Source: Orychophragmus violaceus (taxonomy: Eukaryota; Streptophyta; Magnoliopsida; Brassicales; Brassicaceae). From it: DNA of 64,000 nucleotides. The stretch spans positions 22,013,034-22,077,033 of the forward strand of contig CM058231.1 in assembly GCA_030180135.1 (NCBI GenBank), read 5' to 3'. A model generated the notes under the pieces. The model was not told the DNA's origin. It did not search any database and saw nothing but the letters and a program-made list of their open reading frames with translations. Both the position numbers and the translations under genes were made by a program. Numbering within the stretch: position 1 is the first letter of the stretch; every line of letters begins with the position of its first letter. Shown here one piece after another: positions 12,006-24,173 of the stretch.

Positions 12006-12790
12006 CTAGAAACGAGAACGTTGACAACTAGGTATTATCAGCAGGATATTCTCGTCCGTCGCCGGCGGTACGATCCGTCGAGAATCGCGGACACAGCCGA
12101 TGGTCTTTCCGAGCAGAGAAGGGGGCCGACCCCATCCGCCTTTCCAACCTCCGGAGGACCGAAACCGATCTCTCCTTTTCCCGGCAACGAATTCGCTTCC
12201 TCGTGTATTCCCACTGACTTTCCGACAAGACCATCCGCAGCTAAGTCTCCTCGATGTCTCCTCCACGAAAGCTCGATCTGGTCCGAGACCTATCTCCACC
12301 GACACCTCAAAACTCCACCCTCCGGCGAAGAAGATGGGCTCCGAAAAAACAAGAGGCAGCCGGGATACCTCACCAAACGCCGCCAACCCGCCTCTCCGGA
12401 GTCGCTTCGGCTAGCTAGACCTCCGCGAAATCCCTCCGTTCACAATGCCACCCATCAAACTCCTTGACGCCGCCGCAGACGAAAACTAGATCTAGAAAAC
12501 CCCCATCATTCCTTGCGCGAAATCCGACCCGCCGTCGTCCCTGAGCAGCTTATGGACCCACGACTTACAGAGATCTGATGGATCGAGACCTTGGTCGTCG
12601 CCTACGTCGCCGAGAAAACAGCCACCGCTCGCTAACGGAGAAGAGAGCCAAAGCATCTTCTGGTTACTCGCGTACCCGGTTGATGCATGAAGCGCTAAAG
12701 AAAACGAAAGACCTCTCCAGTGAAAAGACAATACCGGAGAGGCGATGAATTTCGCCGGAAATCGCCTTTTAGAGAGAGTGAGAGAGAGAT
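12006..12790. other. GC-rich island, open in several frames, unclassified
   Basis: The composition changes abruptly to GC-rich. Frames at 12021-12467 and 12100-12414 (plus) and at 12006-12386 and 12492-12731 (minus) are all open, as expected of GC-rich sequence with few stops. The products are rich in R, P and S and show no domain I know. It ends in a GA run (about 12767-12790). It may be the end of a decayed LINE, other transposon cargo, or a relic of a CpG-rich gene start. Confidence 0.25.
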
Positions 12791-14486
12791 AAGCTGCCGC
12801 TCAAAAGCTTATACCAACTTAACTTAACGAGAACTAGAACTAGAACTGTTGGTTTCTCTGCTACAAATATGTTAGTTAAGTGGTTGTAGGCTACTTTTCT
12901 CACTTGTTTAGAATGGATCATGTTAGTTTAAGCTATAGATCAATTTCTTTTAAAACGCCATTCAAACGTGGAATTATCTGACGATTTCATTTAGTCATCT
13001 GTAGATGCCTTAATTGATAAAAAAAAATCAAAATTTCTATGGACTTTGAGGATTAGTCTGAGATTCAGTTTATGATGATCTTGGTTATAAAAAGAAAAGT
13101 TGAATTAGAAAGAGATATATCCTGACCATCCACCGAATTCTTAACGAGAATTTGAACCTGCTTTTATTATATTAGTATGACTCTCAAACGGAAGTCCATG
13201 TTCACATCGATCAAATTCTCATATAGAAACTCATATCAGAACTATTCTTGCAATCAATATGCCGATAAACTAACTAGAAAGGTTATACAATTCCCAGAAC
13301 AATGGTGTATTTTATAATAGTTATCTGAATTTCTTACTAGGGAATGTATTTAGTTGGCAAAAAAATATGGTAACTTTTTGTAAAATCTTCCTAAATAACT
13401 CATTGTACATTTGCAGTCTAACTATACTGATTAGATATGCATAAAAATCAACGTAGGAACTTCAATTGTTTCCGCAATATATGATTAATTTATATCCTTA
13501 TATATTATAATCGTGTGTGTGTTTTTCTTCTTCGTCAGAAATCAGACAGCCACCCTTTACGCATGTTTGTCCGTGTATAAAAAATATTCATAACCATTAG
13601 CGTAATGGTAGGAGAAAGGGCAAATTAGTAAAAGTCAATATTAAAATTTAGCAAGAGCAGCTGCCGAATTATATGACCAATTGACCATACCCGATTTTAA
13701 CGACCTTTAACCAACTCTGTCTCTCGAGATCATATCTCTTTAATCTTTTCTTTTTGTGTGACAAATATTTCTTTAATCTTTATATTTAACTCTCTCTCTT
13801 TTTTTATTTGGTTGATAAAGTTATATATATCTTTTTTTTCTTTCAAAATTGTTTCTAATCGACAAGAGATTTTCTGAGATTCCATTTCCACGTTTTTTTT
13901 TGAATAATCCATTTCCACGAAATTATATAATCTTTGGAATATTTTATATCAGTAGATGTTTCAGCTTTTACTTGTTGGGTTAGGTTAGAAACTAAAACTT
14001 TTTAATGATGCATCAACGATTTAGTTAATAGATAGTGAAAAATGGGCAGTAAAATGTAAAGGCATATATAGTAATCCACTGACTTAAAATTCATCTTATT
14101 AATTACATTGTTATGTTAATTACTGTAGATGTTTAAATAGTAAGAAAATTTGGAATTTTAGATGTCTAAAGATTATTTGTGATTGTTAAAAAAATATCTG
14201 TGTTGGTTTTGACTCATGATTAATCTAGTTATCTAAAACAAAATAATCATATCCAAAAACATGTTAAGAAACAACTATGCATTCTTACAGACCAGTTTAT
14301 TTGTATATAATTATAATTTGTAAAAGATATATGAAATTTACTTTTGGAAACGTGGGTGACGTTATCACCATGGTGATAACCATATGATATGTGTATCGAA
14401 TCTTAGTGTCGGCTTCATGTGCTTAAGTCGTAATCATGTAAATGTTACGATTCTATCGATCCGATTAGCTATTTAATTATTTATTA
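12791..14486. other. AT-rich spacer
   Basis: AT-rich, with pyrimidine runs near 13720-13860 that keep a short minus-strand K/E-rich frame open (13730-13918). I regard that frame as compositional. No gene recognised. Confidence 0.5.
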
Positions 14487-15241
14487 CTAGTATGATTCGT
14501 TCGCATGTGCGAACACAAATATTATTAAATATAATTTTTTTGTTTACAAAAAATATAATTTTTTAAAATAAAAAATTATCGATATATTTAACAACAATAA
14601 TATTATAAATCTATATAAAACTATTTATAATAAAACATACATACATTAATATATATAATAAAATATTTTATAATTTATTATAAATAAATTATTAATAATA
14701 AATAAATTTTATTTATATATTTTATGTATAAAAATTAATAGAAATATCTTATTAAAATATTTTATCATTTCTATATATATATTCAAAATTTATATAAATA
14801 ATACGAATTTACTATACAAAATCCAAAAAAATGTTTATTAATATTTAAAAATTTTCATAAACGTTTTCATATTTATCATCTTATTTTTAGTTTTTTATTG
14901 AACGTTATATATATATATATAAAATAAAATTAATATTTTTTATAAATATTTTCATATTTATCGTCTCATCTTATTTTTTTATTTTTTTTTTATTCAAGAT
15001 TATGTATATCTTTAAAATAAAAATTTAAAAAATCTTCATCAATTTTTCATATTAATCATGTCTTTTTTTTACCCAAAGTTATCTATATCTCCATAGTAAA
15101 ACTAAAAAAAAATATAATAAAATTATCAATATAAATTAAAGTTAACATAGTAATTAACCTAATTTCATTAATGGTAAATTAATAATCAACCATTTTGAGA
15201 GTAAATATAAGGCCAAAACCACTTCTCAATTAATATAGAGA
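14487..15241 (-). mobile_element. Helitron H1, 755 bp, non-autonomous
   Basis: Read on the minus strand, the element starts at 15241 with TCTCTATATTAATTGAGAAG, preceded by A. It ends at 14487 with CTAG, followed by T, which is the Helitron insertion context A^T. A hairpin with a perfect 7-bp stem (GTTCGCA / TGCGAAC, 14499-14514) precedes CTAG by 8 nt, as expected for a Helitron 3' end. The interior is extremely AT-rich and non-coding, with no Rep-helicase, so movement would need a helper. Confidence 0.75.
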
Positions 15242-15332
15242 TTTGATACCAAATCTTCGTGTTTGTTTTTTCCCTAAATATCCAATTCATTTCTCTCAAC
15301 ATGTATTTTTAATCAATTTATATATAGAGTAG

Positions 15333-15846
15333 TAAAAGATCTTGATTCTGCCTATCTAAAAATAGAAAAAACTTTAGAGTTTTAATTAAGGAATGTAGAA
15401 AGTTTGTGTTGACCTAACTCGGCGGATGATGACGTTGATTTTAGGGCGAAATTAGGTTTTTGGGAGGAAACGAGGGGCGGAATAAAGGGATTAAGTCGGT
15501 GGAAAGCCATTCAAGATCTCTCGAAAAGTTCTCAAAAGACTTAAAACTATGTAAAAAGTGTAATATTGATTGTATTTGTAGAATGACGAGCTTAAAGCTC
15601 TTGTATATGGTTACAAGGTCGGCGTACAAAGATAAACTTTCTACACAAGAAATTAGAATATTTTCTTTATAAACGGCGAGAATCTCTGAGCGAATCTTCA
15701 TGCTCGGCATGATCTCTATGTGTGTCGTTATCTCTTTACTGCCGTTATCTCTCAACTCACCGGTCTAATCAATCCGCTTTCTATTTTGGGCTGATCCAAA
15801 TCCTTGAATGGACTTTTACAAGGGGGTTGTAAACCCATCTCCAACA
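15333..15846 (-). repeat. Out 3' LTR
   Basis: It aligns with 58461-58953 across its length, for example at ATGACGAGCTTAAAGCTCTT and ACGGCGAGAATCTCTGAGCG. The first bases have decayed from TGTAAGATC to TAAAAGATC. It ends CCAACA. Confidence 0.88.
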
Positions 15847-15858
15847 ATAAGCCCCCAG
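15847..15858 (-). other. Out polypurine tract
   Basis: Minus strand CTGGGGGCTTAT abuts the 3' LTR. It matches the equivalent positions in elements B and D. Confidence 0.75.
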
Positions 15859-16221
15859 TTCGGCGATTCGAATTTGACTGAGGATCGGCGAAGCTAAGGT
15901 TAACCCAGATGGTTTTTGAAGCGGTTTAGATTGGCCGGTTAAATAGGATTTCGGGTTGATCGTCCCTATAGGTGCGGAGATTGAAGCGTCACCTAGGTAT
16001 AATGATAATGTCTTCACGAGAACTGCACCATTTCTTCTATAAAATTGGCATTGTACTTCTCATTTCTCACTTCTTCTCAAGACGAAAATGTATTTTTCTT
16101 TGCTCTCTACCGTCTTTAGTTTTCTGATTGTGTCTTCGTCGTTCGTTTTCCTTGTTTTATTTGTATTTTAGATCTAGGAATCCAACCTCCCCTATGTTCT
16201 TCGTCTGTTCTTCAAGACACA

Positions 16222-16725
16222 ATGTCTTTTATCCGTTTTTTGGATGATAATGGAAAATCCATTTTTGTTGTGCCGTCTTCGTCCGAGAGTAGTCCTCGGA
16301 GTCCATAAAACGTTTCTAGAGCGTCCTCGTCTAGTGGGACCTCTTCAGATCTTAATAACCATCCAGCACATGAGCTGATAAAGGAGTTCGGGTGTCGGCA
16401 TGAGCTAACTGAAAGTAAAAGTGCCGTACAAAGTTCAGGTCAGTTTGAGATTGAGGTTCCTCATCTTTTGGAAAAAGATTCAGAGGACAGAGACGAAGAA
16501 CATGATAAAGAGGGTGAGAATCAAGACGCTGATTATACTGGTGAGGAAGCTGTTGAGAATCTCGAAGGAGATAACCATGAGGTCGGCGAAGAAAGCTTGG
16601 CTACCATTACTCGAGAGCCATTTGAAAGTGTGTATCCCACGATGTCAAAGGTCGGTCAAGAAAACTCTCCTTTCATATCGTTCTCCCTCCGGTATTCAGG
16701 TCATCATTCCTTCTCCGACACCACC
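16222..16725 (+). pseudogene. Out antisense gene, first part (cut by element A)
   Basis: The gene starts ATG at 16222 (MSFIRFLDDNGKS) and reads opposite to pol. A TAA follows near 16308. After it an open stretch (16468-16725 in one frame) is very acidic, with runs such as EDRDEEHDKEGE. This matches the acidic N-terminal part of the D copy. At 16725 the frame is broken by element A, and the gene resumes at 38536. The product class is the extra antisense protein of Tat elements; its function is not known. Confidence rests on the shared position and order with B and D. Confidence 0.6.
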
Positions 16726-17955
16726 TGTAACGCCCCCTTCTCGTTTTTCGCTGACCGACAAGCTGACCGGCCAACAATCAAACAAGAACATGACCGATTG
16801 AACCCGAGCAGTCATACGAGAAAAGTTTGTCACAATACGGAAGCCAGAGACAATCTGGTTTGAGACAAAGGCTCGAACCAAACTATCTTTGACTCCGTTT
16901 ACCTCGTTTCCACGATACAAGGCTTCGCAACCTGTACCGCTTCCACGAGTTGTGTTCGGTTCAGACGAAACCGTATATCAGGGAATTATTCCGTTTTTAT
17001 TAGTTGAAAAATATAAATCTTATTCATAGTAATATACGGTCTAATACAAACATTTAGCAGAACGTTCCAACAAAATCCGAAACCAAAAGTAACAGTAAAA
17101 ATACGTAATAACCGATACCCAATGCCAACCCAAGACTACTCCGAGTGTCCTACGCGTCCGCCGAGCTACGCCAAACCTGAAAAACACAAAAGAGTCTAAT
17201 GAGTAATCTAAGATTACCCAGTGAGACGGCTCCCAACTAAAGGCTGCTAATAATCTAATGATCCCACCCAAACCCAAAATAAAAATCAATTATAATAGCT
17301 GATCACGTGCTACCAAGACGTGATGAGCTTCACAACACACACAAGCATTCAAATACCAACACAATCATCAATGAAGGGAATCGAGAACACTGCGGCACAT
17401 GTTCTCGATTAGACTCGATCTATCTATCGCATCTCTAACGCAATCTCCACACCATCTGGGCCCATTTTGCGAACTCGGTGACTTCCACGGGAACACTTAG
17501 CTGCCGCCACGGTAGCTAAAACCTCCCACGACTGCTAGGCGATAGCACGAAGTCCTGCGGCTAGGACACCGTTCTCCGTCCATCGATACGCGGTGACTCA
17601 GGCTACCCCTAGATAACCCAAGTTTCCATGCAGTCCGGCCCTAGGACGCGACCCCGTATTCTACGGACCACACACCTACAGACGTCACTCCATAGGTTAA
17701 CACCTGCCAGAACCACTACCGAAGGTACGTGCCTGATCAGGTAACTACCCGAGGATCCAATCGGGTCGGAAGTACCGGAACGCCATCTCTAGACTTGCGG
17801 GATCTAACGCGCCCTATAGAGTCCTAATAACAGTAATGTAAACAAGCAGACTCACTAGGACTCTATCACTCAATACCAACAAGGTCAAACAGAAACACTA
17901 TCTTAATCCCCAATCTATCCCGCAAGTCCTATCACCAACCTCCACATAACCCAAA

Positions 17956-18020
17956 CTTACTCGGTCCCGCACCAGAGTAAGTATCTACAGTACAGTCTAC
18001 TCGGCCCAACACCGAAGTAG
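17956..18020 (-). repeat. Paired LTR hairpins of element A
   Basis: Two stems lie in tandem. 17956-17981 pairs CTTACTC with GAGTAAG, plus a GGT/ACC inner helix after a one-base bulge. 17997-18020 pairs CTACT-CGG with CCG-AGTAG, with one bulged base. The second stem is repeated about 59 bp downstream. Element C has the same stems at the same relative place with changed but still paired bases. Confidence 0.6.
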
Positions 18021-18889
18021 ATAAACAATCAAGCAATCACACAAACAATCAACAGTCTACTCGGACCAACACCGAAGTAGCTAAACAATCACACAATCAA
18101 TAATCACAACACCACACAAACAACTATTTAGGTTTATATGTCTTTTAATATTTCCTTAACCTTTACTCATTCAATCCGCTACCTTGGGATTAGTGGATTA
18201 CTAATCCCGTAGACGGTCCATCAATCACACCACTTCTTATCACTTCCTAAGTTTCATTTAATAAGTCCTCGATCTGTGAGTTTAGAGTTAGTAAGATTAC
18301 TAACTCCCCGACATCTCATTATTCATTAACTTCCATTCATTAATCCACCCGGTTATTATATTCTAAGTGTGTTATGTCATTTAACCGTATTTTAATCAAC
18401 TCATAATTTCCCGTATATAGATTCATTTAGATACGTTCTTAAATACTTATATATGCATATATGTCCTAGCATGCCGTTCTATATGTATGCATCACCCAAT
18501 CAAGCAATCAACGAACTATCAATCAATTAATGCAACACCCAATCAAGCAATCTACGAACTATCAACGATTACGGATATAAGCTAACTAACATGTATCTCT
18601 TAACTTAACCGTTTAATTAATTAACCGAGTTATTAATCAACCTAGCCGTTCTAACCAATTCAATCAGTCAGGTATGCAACCTAAACTACGGTTTATCAAT
18701 TCCGGATCTATATGATTCTAACTAAATGCAACACACAATTTAGCCAACTTACAGTTTTATTATGACGATGACGGATGGATGGATTGACGGACCCCCCGAG
18801 ACCCGAACTAAACTCGCTGCTACCCCGAACCCTTCCCGAACCGTTGACTCGCTTTGACCCGACCTTGACCTTGGTGATTCCGATGAACC

Positions 18890-19320
18890 TCCAGACAATC
18901 TTCTCTTTCCTCATTTTCTCTCTCCTCCCGTTCTCTTTCTCTTCTGGTTCTCTCTTTCCTCCGGTTCTTTCTCTCTCTCTCTCTCCCGGTTCTCTCTCTT
19001 TCTCTTCCGGTTCTCTCTCTTCTCCGGTTCTCCCTCTCTTCTTCTTCTTCACGCCTCTCTCTCCCTTCTTCTTCTTCCTCTCCTCTCTCTTTTTCTTCCT
19101 CCTCCGGTCCTCTTCTTCTCTCCTTCTCCTTCTCCTCCGGTTCTCTCCCTTTGCTTTCTCCTCTCCGGTCTTCCTTCATCTCTCTCTCTCTTCCTCTTCT
19201 TCATGCTTCTTCATCTTATCTCTCACGCTTCTCTTCTTCTTCTCCTCCCTCTTCTCTGACGTTTTCCTCCTTCTTCTTCTTATCGCTCTTCTTCTCTTCT
19301 CTTTTTCTTATGTTTCTTGT
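18890..19320 (-). repeat. GA-rich tract in element A LTR
   Basis: About 430 bp is almost pure purine on the minus strand, built of AGAGAG, GAAGAA and repeated AGAGAACCGGAGGA-like units. It keeps long low-complexity frames open on both strands (E/R/K-rich and S/L-rich); I do not regard these as genes. It lies just downstream of the TATA box in the element's own orientation, so it would be an untranslated leader. Confidence 0.7.
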
Positions 19321-19354
19321 CTTGGTGTGATGAAACATGGAGGGGTTAAGCTCC

Positions 19355-19362
19355 TTTATATA
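19355..19362 (-). promoter_or_regulatory. Element A LTR TATA box
   Basis: Minus strand reads CACTATATAAAGGAGC. The same sequence is kept in both duplicates of the right LTR (36478-36485 and 37611-37618), about 0.9 kb into the LTR. It is the best candidate for the U3 promoter. Confidence 0.5.
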
Positions 19363-20126
19363 GTGAAATGTGATAGCTTGGATGGATGACAAGTGGAGCC
19401 TTCTTCTCTCCTTGCAAGCCACGCCAACACCCTCCAAATTCAGTGCATCTTCCTGTTATCTCTTCCCTCTTGCCACGACACAATTCATGAATCAATAGAA
19501 GATTCATTTGATCATGTGATCAAAATCACATGCATTGTATTTCTTCTAAAAACAATGCCACAACACCTCCTCATCTTCTATAAGCTTGCCACGTCCACAA
19601 CCATAATTCTATAGTAGATTCAATGCATTTATTTTCCTCTTATGCTCCTTAAGCCACGCAGACCAAGAGGATGAGATGCATTCATCTCATTTAACATGTT
19701 ATCATTTTAGAAACCATGGAAGATTCAATGTACCAAACTCATTCTTTGAATCAAAAAAAGAAGAGGTGACGCCATGGGGAGATTACACTTGTCTTTCCAG
19801 TATTTGATCTTGCCAAAACACTGCAACTATTTTCTTCTAGAAGCTCCTCAATCCCGAACCATTCCGATGTACCGATGTTACCGTTTTCGTGTTTAATATT
19901 TTATAAATTCCTTAGCTGCTTCTATAAATCCACCAAGCCTCATTTTCAGATTCTAGATACTCTTAGATGATATTAGAAATTTGAACCACTCCATTTGGAC
20001 ATCCGTAGATCCGGTTATGGATTTTACAAGTTTTATCGGTTCTTTCGGTTTCCTTTCCTGATAGTCCGTAAAACTCGTTTAATCTCCGTTTCTTCTAAGT
20101 CTGGTCTTCTAAATGTTCTTCATGAC

Positions 20127-20662
20127 TGTGAGATCCGGGATTCACACTAAGAATTTGTATTCGTGGATTTGGACTTTAGGATATAGAAATGGTATAGTTT
20201 CCTATGAATCAAAGACTTTATTGAGATTGATCGTCGAGATAGAACAAACACAATCGAAAAGAGAGTACAAAATATGATGATCGAGCTATCTAGTCGAAGT
20301 GTTCTAAGTTAGGGTTGGAATGTCTTGAGTGAATCACCACTTCTTCTTTAAATAGTCTCGACTTTGACCTTCTTGTTCCGATATTTCGGCCTTGCCTTCA
20401 TAACGATCTCCGAGATTTACGTGGATCAGTTGAACCGACGAAGACCGAGTTGCTCTATCTCCACGTCGTCTGCTGCCGAGCTCGAGATCGATCGCCTCTT
20501 ACTTCAGCATCGCTTGGGCCTTGTCAAAGTGTCATTCGTTTGGGCCCAACAAATGAATCGGCTCGTCTCTTTATATTTGATTCTGGAACGGGCTCATAAA
20601 TATGGGCCTTTGTTTTACTTGTTAATGGGCCGGATTTCCTAGAGGGAAATCCAGTACCAACA
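20127..20662 (-). repeat. Element B 3' LTR
   Basis: It begins TGTGAGATCC and ends GTACCAACA on the plus strand. It is nearly identical to 31083-31618. Confidence 0.95.
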
Positions 20663-20678
20663 ATAGCCCCCCAGCCCA
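20663..20678 (-). other. Element B polypurine tract
   Basis: Minus strand GGGCTGGGGGGCTAT abuts the 3' LTR. Primer for plus-strand DNA synthesis. Confidence 0.8.
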
Positions 20679-21253
20679 TTAATTCTGACAAGTCGAGGTT
20701 AATGGGCGGTGGACGTTCTCGGGAAGACGTGCGCGTGTCTCGGGTGGCGAAAACCTAATGATTACTTTCGCTCTATCCGTAGATCTTGCTTCGATCTAAC
20801 GGCCGAGGATGAGCGCGTGGGACGAGCTGAACTGCTTTTTAGCGCGTCGGCAGTCGTGGCGTGTATTTGTTTGAGAATTTCATCCCCTACCGTGGATATG
20901 GTCGATCATCATCGGTTAAGATTCGAGGGTCGCGAAGAGTCTTTTCAGGCTCGTTCTTTTGCTGATGTGACCTAATTACCGCGCATTCGTAACCGTTGAT
21001 CTTAAATCAACGGTTAGATTAAAGGGAAAGTGAGGAGTCTAAACCACCTCGATTCTTTCGTAATTATTACGAGTTCGGGATCGTGCGGTTGAGATTTTAC
21101 ACGATTCTCACTATAATTTTCTCGTATTTGCCGGGGGTGATTTCTTCTCCTCCCACTTTCGCTTCTTCTTCTTCTTTTGCTCTGGTTTTTCTTCTGTCGT
21201 CGGAAAAACTCTTCTCCTAAGCAAAAAACTCTAGCCCCCCCCCATCGTTCTCT
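20679..21253. other. Element B leader region of the antisense gene
   Basis: Non-coding sequence between the polypurine tract and the antisense gene start. Short open frames are unsupported. It presumably holds the promoter and 5' leader of the antisense gene, but I see no clear TATA box. Confidence 0.4.
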
Positions 21254-23607
21254 ATGGCTCTAAGAGATGCGACCGGTGCTAGTACAAGCACGGCGGTGGG
21301 TTCATTTGGCCCACATCCACCGTCTTCCCTAACCAAAAATCATATCAAACGGTTGCGGAGGACTTGCCGGATTCCACCGGAGGTGGAAATAGTGATTCCT
21401 TCACCGGCGATGTCACCGGAAACTGCGGTAGAGGGTTACTGCTGTGCCTCGTATACTTATTTTGAGAAGTGCGGGCTTTTCTTCCCCATTCCTCGCTTGA
21501 TTTCTTTGGTTCTGGCCCAGCTTCAATTAGCGTTCCATCAGATGACGCCGAATTTTGTATGGCATGTCATCGGGCTTGGAGTCAGAGCCGTAGAAGCGGG
21601 AGTAGAGTTTGGACCCGAGGAACTTATGTGGGTCTGCTCCGTGAAGAACAACACTCGCTTCCCGGGGACGTACTATCTTTCGCCTCGTTTTGGACGAATC
21701 CTCGAAGATGTTCCGACGAAGGATGTATGGAGAGATCGATACTTATTTTTTAGAGTAACTCATCACTCGGTCGGGGATTTCGACTACTCGGTTATCCCGT
21801 CTCGGTGGACGTCCAGTGTTGGTAAGAGCCAAGTTTTTTTTGCGTGATTCTTGTCGGCTGTTGGGCTATCCCTTATATGTTTTTATTTTATTTTATTTTA
21901 TTTTATTTTTATTATTTTTTTTTTTTAACAGAGGCTCCAGAATCGCTCGCTATGAACCCGATTACGGAAGCTCTGATAACCCAGCTGAGAGGGGGCGCTG
22001 TTAGTTGGGGCAGTTTTTCGGTAGAACGCGTACAAGCTTCCCTACGGATTGACCCTGGGCGGGCTCCGCTGGATCGTCCACAAGTTCATCTAAACCTGCC
22101 ACGTCCCCCTGTCCTTTCTCAGGCTCCTCGGGCTCCAATTATTCAGCCTCCGCTTCATATTCCCGAGCGGACGGGAGAAAGTAGGTCATCTGGTCGCAAA
22201 GTCTGGTTTTTGCTATCGCAATCCGCCTGGCGTGCTTTTCTCTTTTTGTTGTAGCTCGTTCTCTCCCAGATGGTGGCTCGACTGCTCGCACGCCTCCTCG
22301 CGAGAGAGTGTCTCGCAGGGTGAGTAGTCGCAGGAACGGGAAAGATCCGGTCGACCTGGTTGATAGGATAGAGGCGCCTGGCTTGAGTAACGCTATCCTC
22401 TTTGCCCTTGGTCGGGCCCCTCCTCCACCTCCGGGTTTTCCTCCTCCTCCTGCTCAGACCTCACTCCTTCCGGTGACGGGCCCGGAGGGGACGATTGCGG
22501 GGGTCGTCGACGCGACTCTCCCCTTGGCTGAACAAGAGGTGGTTTTACCTCAGTCTAGAGGTGCCGCTCTCTGCGACTCTCAACTGGATTTGTCCGGGGG
22601 GAAGATCGTCGGAGTCGAAGAGGCTCTCTTCCCCCTTCGCCGAAGCGTCGTAAAGTAGACGCGGGAAGGAGTCCGGAAGGGTCGGACCGAGAAGAGTGCT
22701 CGGTTGTGGACGATCCAGAAGGTGTGGTTCGTCTGTTGAGGCGCGTTAGGCCTGTCGGTTCTGAGCTCCCGGTTACCGGGGAAACGGTCCTCGGTAGTGC
22801 GTATTCCGAGATGATGGCGGTTATCGGGAAGGTGAGACGTTTTTGCTTTTGTCTTCTCTTCTTTTTAAATTTTTTTTGCTAAACCGACGCTTTTCGCAGG
22901 CTGTAGAGGCTGTGAATACGTACGCGGTCCGGTCTGAGAACGAGGTGTTGGATGCTCAGACCTACGAGCTCGAGTCTGCTCGAGAGGCTGCTACCCAAAT
23001 GAACGCCGAGCTCCAGGAAGCTTTAGCTAGGGAGGAGCGTCTGAAGAAGAGGGTCGCGGACCATGCCGCTGCGGAGGCCAGGATTGCGCATCTCGAGAGG
23101 AGGGAGGAGGAGCTGTCTTGTCAGCTTAGCGCCGCCGAGACTCGAATTCGGACTGTGGAAGAATCGAGCCGGGTCGAGCTTCGTAAGGCTCGAAAAGAAC
23201 TCAATGGCCAGTATCTGATGATTCTGGCTGGGATTAAGGAGAGATCCGAGAAGAGGAAGATCCAGACTAGCGCCGAGATCCGTCTCCAAGAGACTTTGGC
23301 CAACATCGAGCTCATCGCTGAGATCGCGGCTGGAGAGGTGGATATGACCCAAGTGGTGCTTAAGCTGGCTGAGCAAAAGCGATTTGCCACAGCGGAGATG
23401 GAGGCCGCGGCAGTCTCTGATTTTAGCGTTGGCAAGCTTGCCTTGCCGGCAATGTCGGAGGACTCCGTGGCCATGGCGGGTTCTCCGCCTGTTCTTCGGG
23501 CTGAGACCGATCCGAGGATGATTGACGAGGTCGACTCCCGGCCGAGAAGAGAGGCGGGTGATGGGGCGGAGGGCCAGGTCGGAGACTCCTCCTATGCTGC
23601 GTTTTAA
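21254..23607 (+). pseudogene. Element B antisense gene: gypsy-type-transposon domain, nuclear signal, coiled coil
   Basis: Four exons fit the reading frame and GT-AG borders: 21254-21821, 21932-22180, 22255-22831 and 22900-23607. Exon 1 has the conserved block CCASYTYFEKCGLFFPIPRL followed by PNFVWHVIGLGVRA and PGTYYLSPRFG. This resembles the family known as putative gypsy-type transposon (Pfam Transposase_28); I judged this from memory of the motif. Exon 3 is proline-rich and carries PSPKRRKVD, a likely nuclear localisation signal. Exon 4 is about 235 residues of E/A/R/L-rich coiled coil. The PKRRKV frame joins exon 4 but is one base out of step with exons 1-2, most simply from an indel in the G6 run at 22596-22601. 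Extra antisense genes are known in Tat elements. The role may be nuclear or regulatory, but it is unproven. Confidence 0.75.
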
Positions 23608-24171
23608 TTAAAAACTGTCGTTGTTGTTGCCCGAGAGGGATTTTAATTTCTTTTTCAAACTCTTGTTGACCAAGGGGGCTTTTGTGATATTGAGGACGCT
23701 AAGTCCTCGTTTTGTTCATGCGTTGCCTTCAAATCTTGCATGCCTTAGCATAGATTTTACTGTTTAACGCTTTAGTATAAAAACGGTTGCTACGGTAGCT
23801 CGATCCTCTCCAGAGAGATCGGGCAGGTAACTTGTATCGAATTGCCTTAGGGAGTTCCTTGCGAACCTTTAAGTCAATTGCGTTTGAGCTCGAGCTCTTT
23901 GCCGAGACTAGTTCGTTCTACGATTCTTTCATAACGTAAAATTCGAGCTTATCGCTGAGTTTCAAAAAAAGAAATGTTAAGTATATAGGAACGAATCGAA
24001 GTAGACTTACAAATGTCTGGTTTGGAGTGTGTGCAGGGATCGTTTGCTTGAATAACTGTTTCGACCTCGTTGCTTTTTTGCTTGTAGGGGGAATAGCCCC
24101 CCAATTCTTTTAATCCGTATAAGGTTTAGAAGAATTATAGGTTTTAGAAGGATCGCTCTAGATCTCTTTCT
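23608..24171. other. Element B 3' non-coding region
   Basis: Non-coding sequence between the antisense gene and the tandem array. It probably contains the 3' end of the antisense transcript. No further feature seen. Confidence 0.4.
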
Positions 24172-24173
24172 TT

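Larger units (their letters stand above)
16726..20126 (-). repeat. Element A 3' LTR, inner piece
   Basis: This piece aligns with the right LTR from 33842 onward with a few percent differences by eye. It holds a TATA box, a GA-rich (minus strand) leader and conserved hairpins, listed separately. It is interrupted at 20126 by element B and resumes after the duplicated ATGAC. Confidence 0.9.

Noticed and set aside
12021..12467. 148-residue plus-strand ORF in the GC-rich island
   Set aside because: Other frames on both strands are equally open and no domain is visible. GC content explains it.
13730..13918. Minus-strand K/E-rich 62-residue frame
   Set aside because: It comes from a T-rich plus strand; there is no gene context.
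18775..19389. Long plus-strand S/L/F-rich frame and minus-strand E/R-rich frames (also at 35959-36512 and 37027-37515)
   Set aside because: They lie in the GA/CT-rich tract of the A LTR. Low-complexity purine or pyrimidine runs lack stops, and the translations are pure composition.
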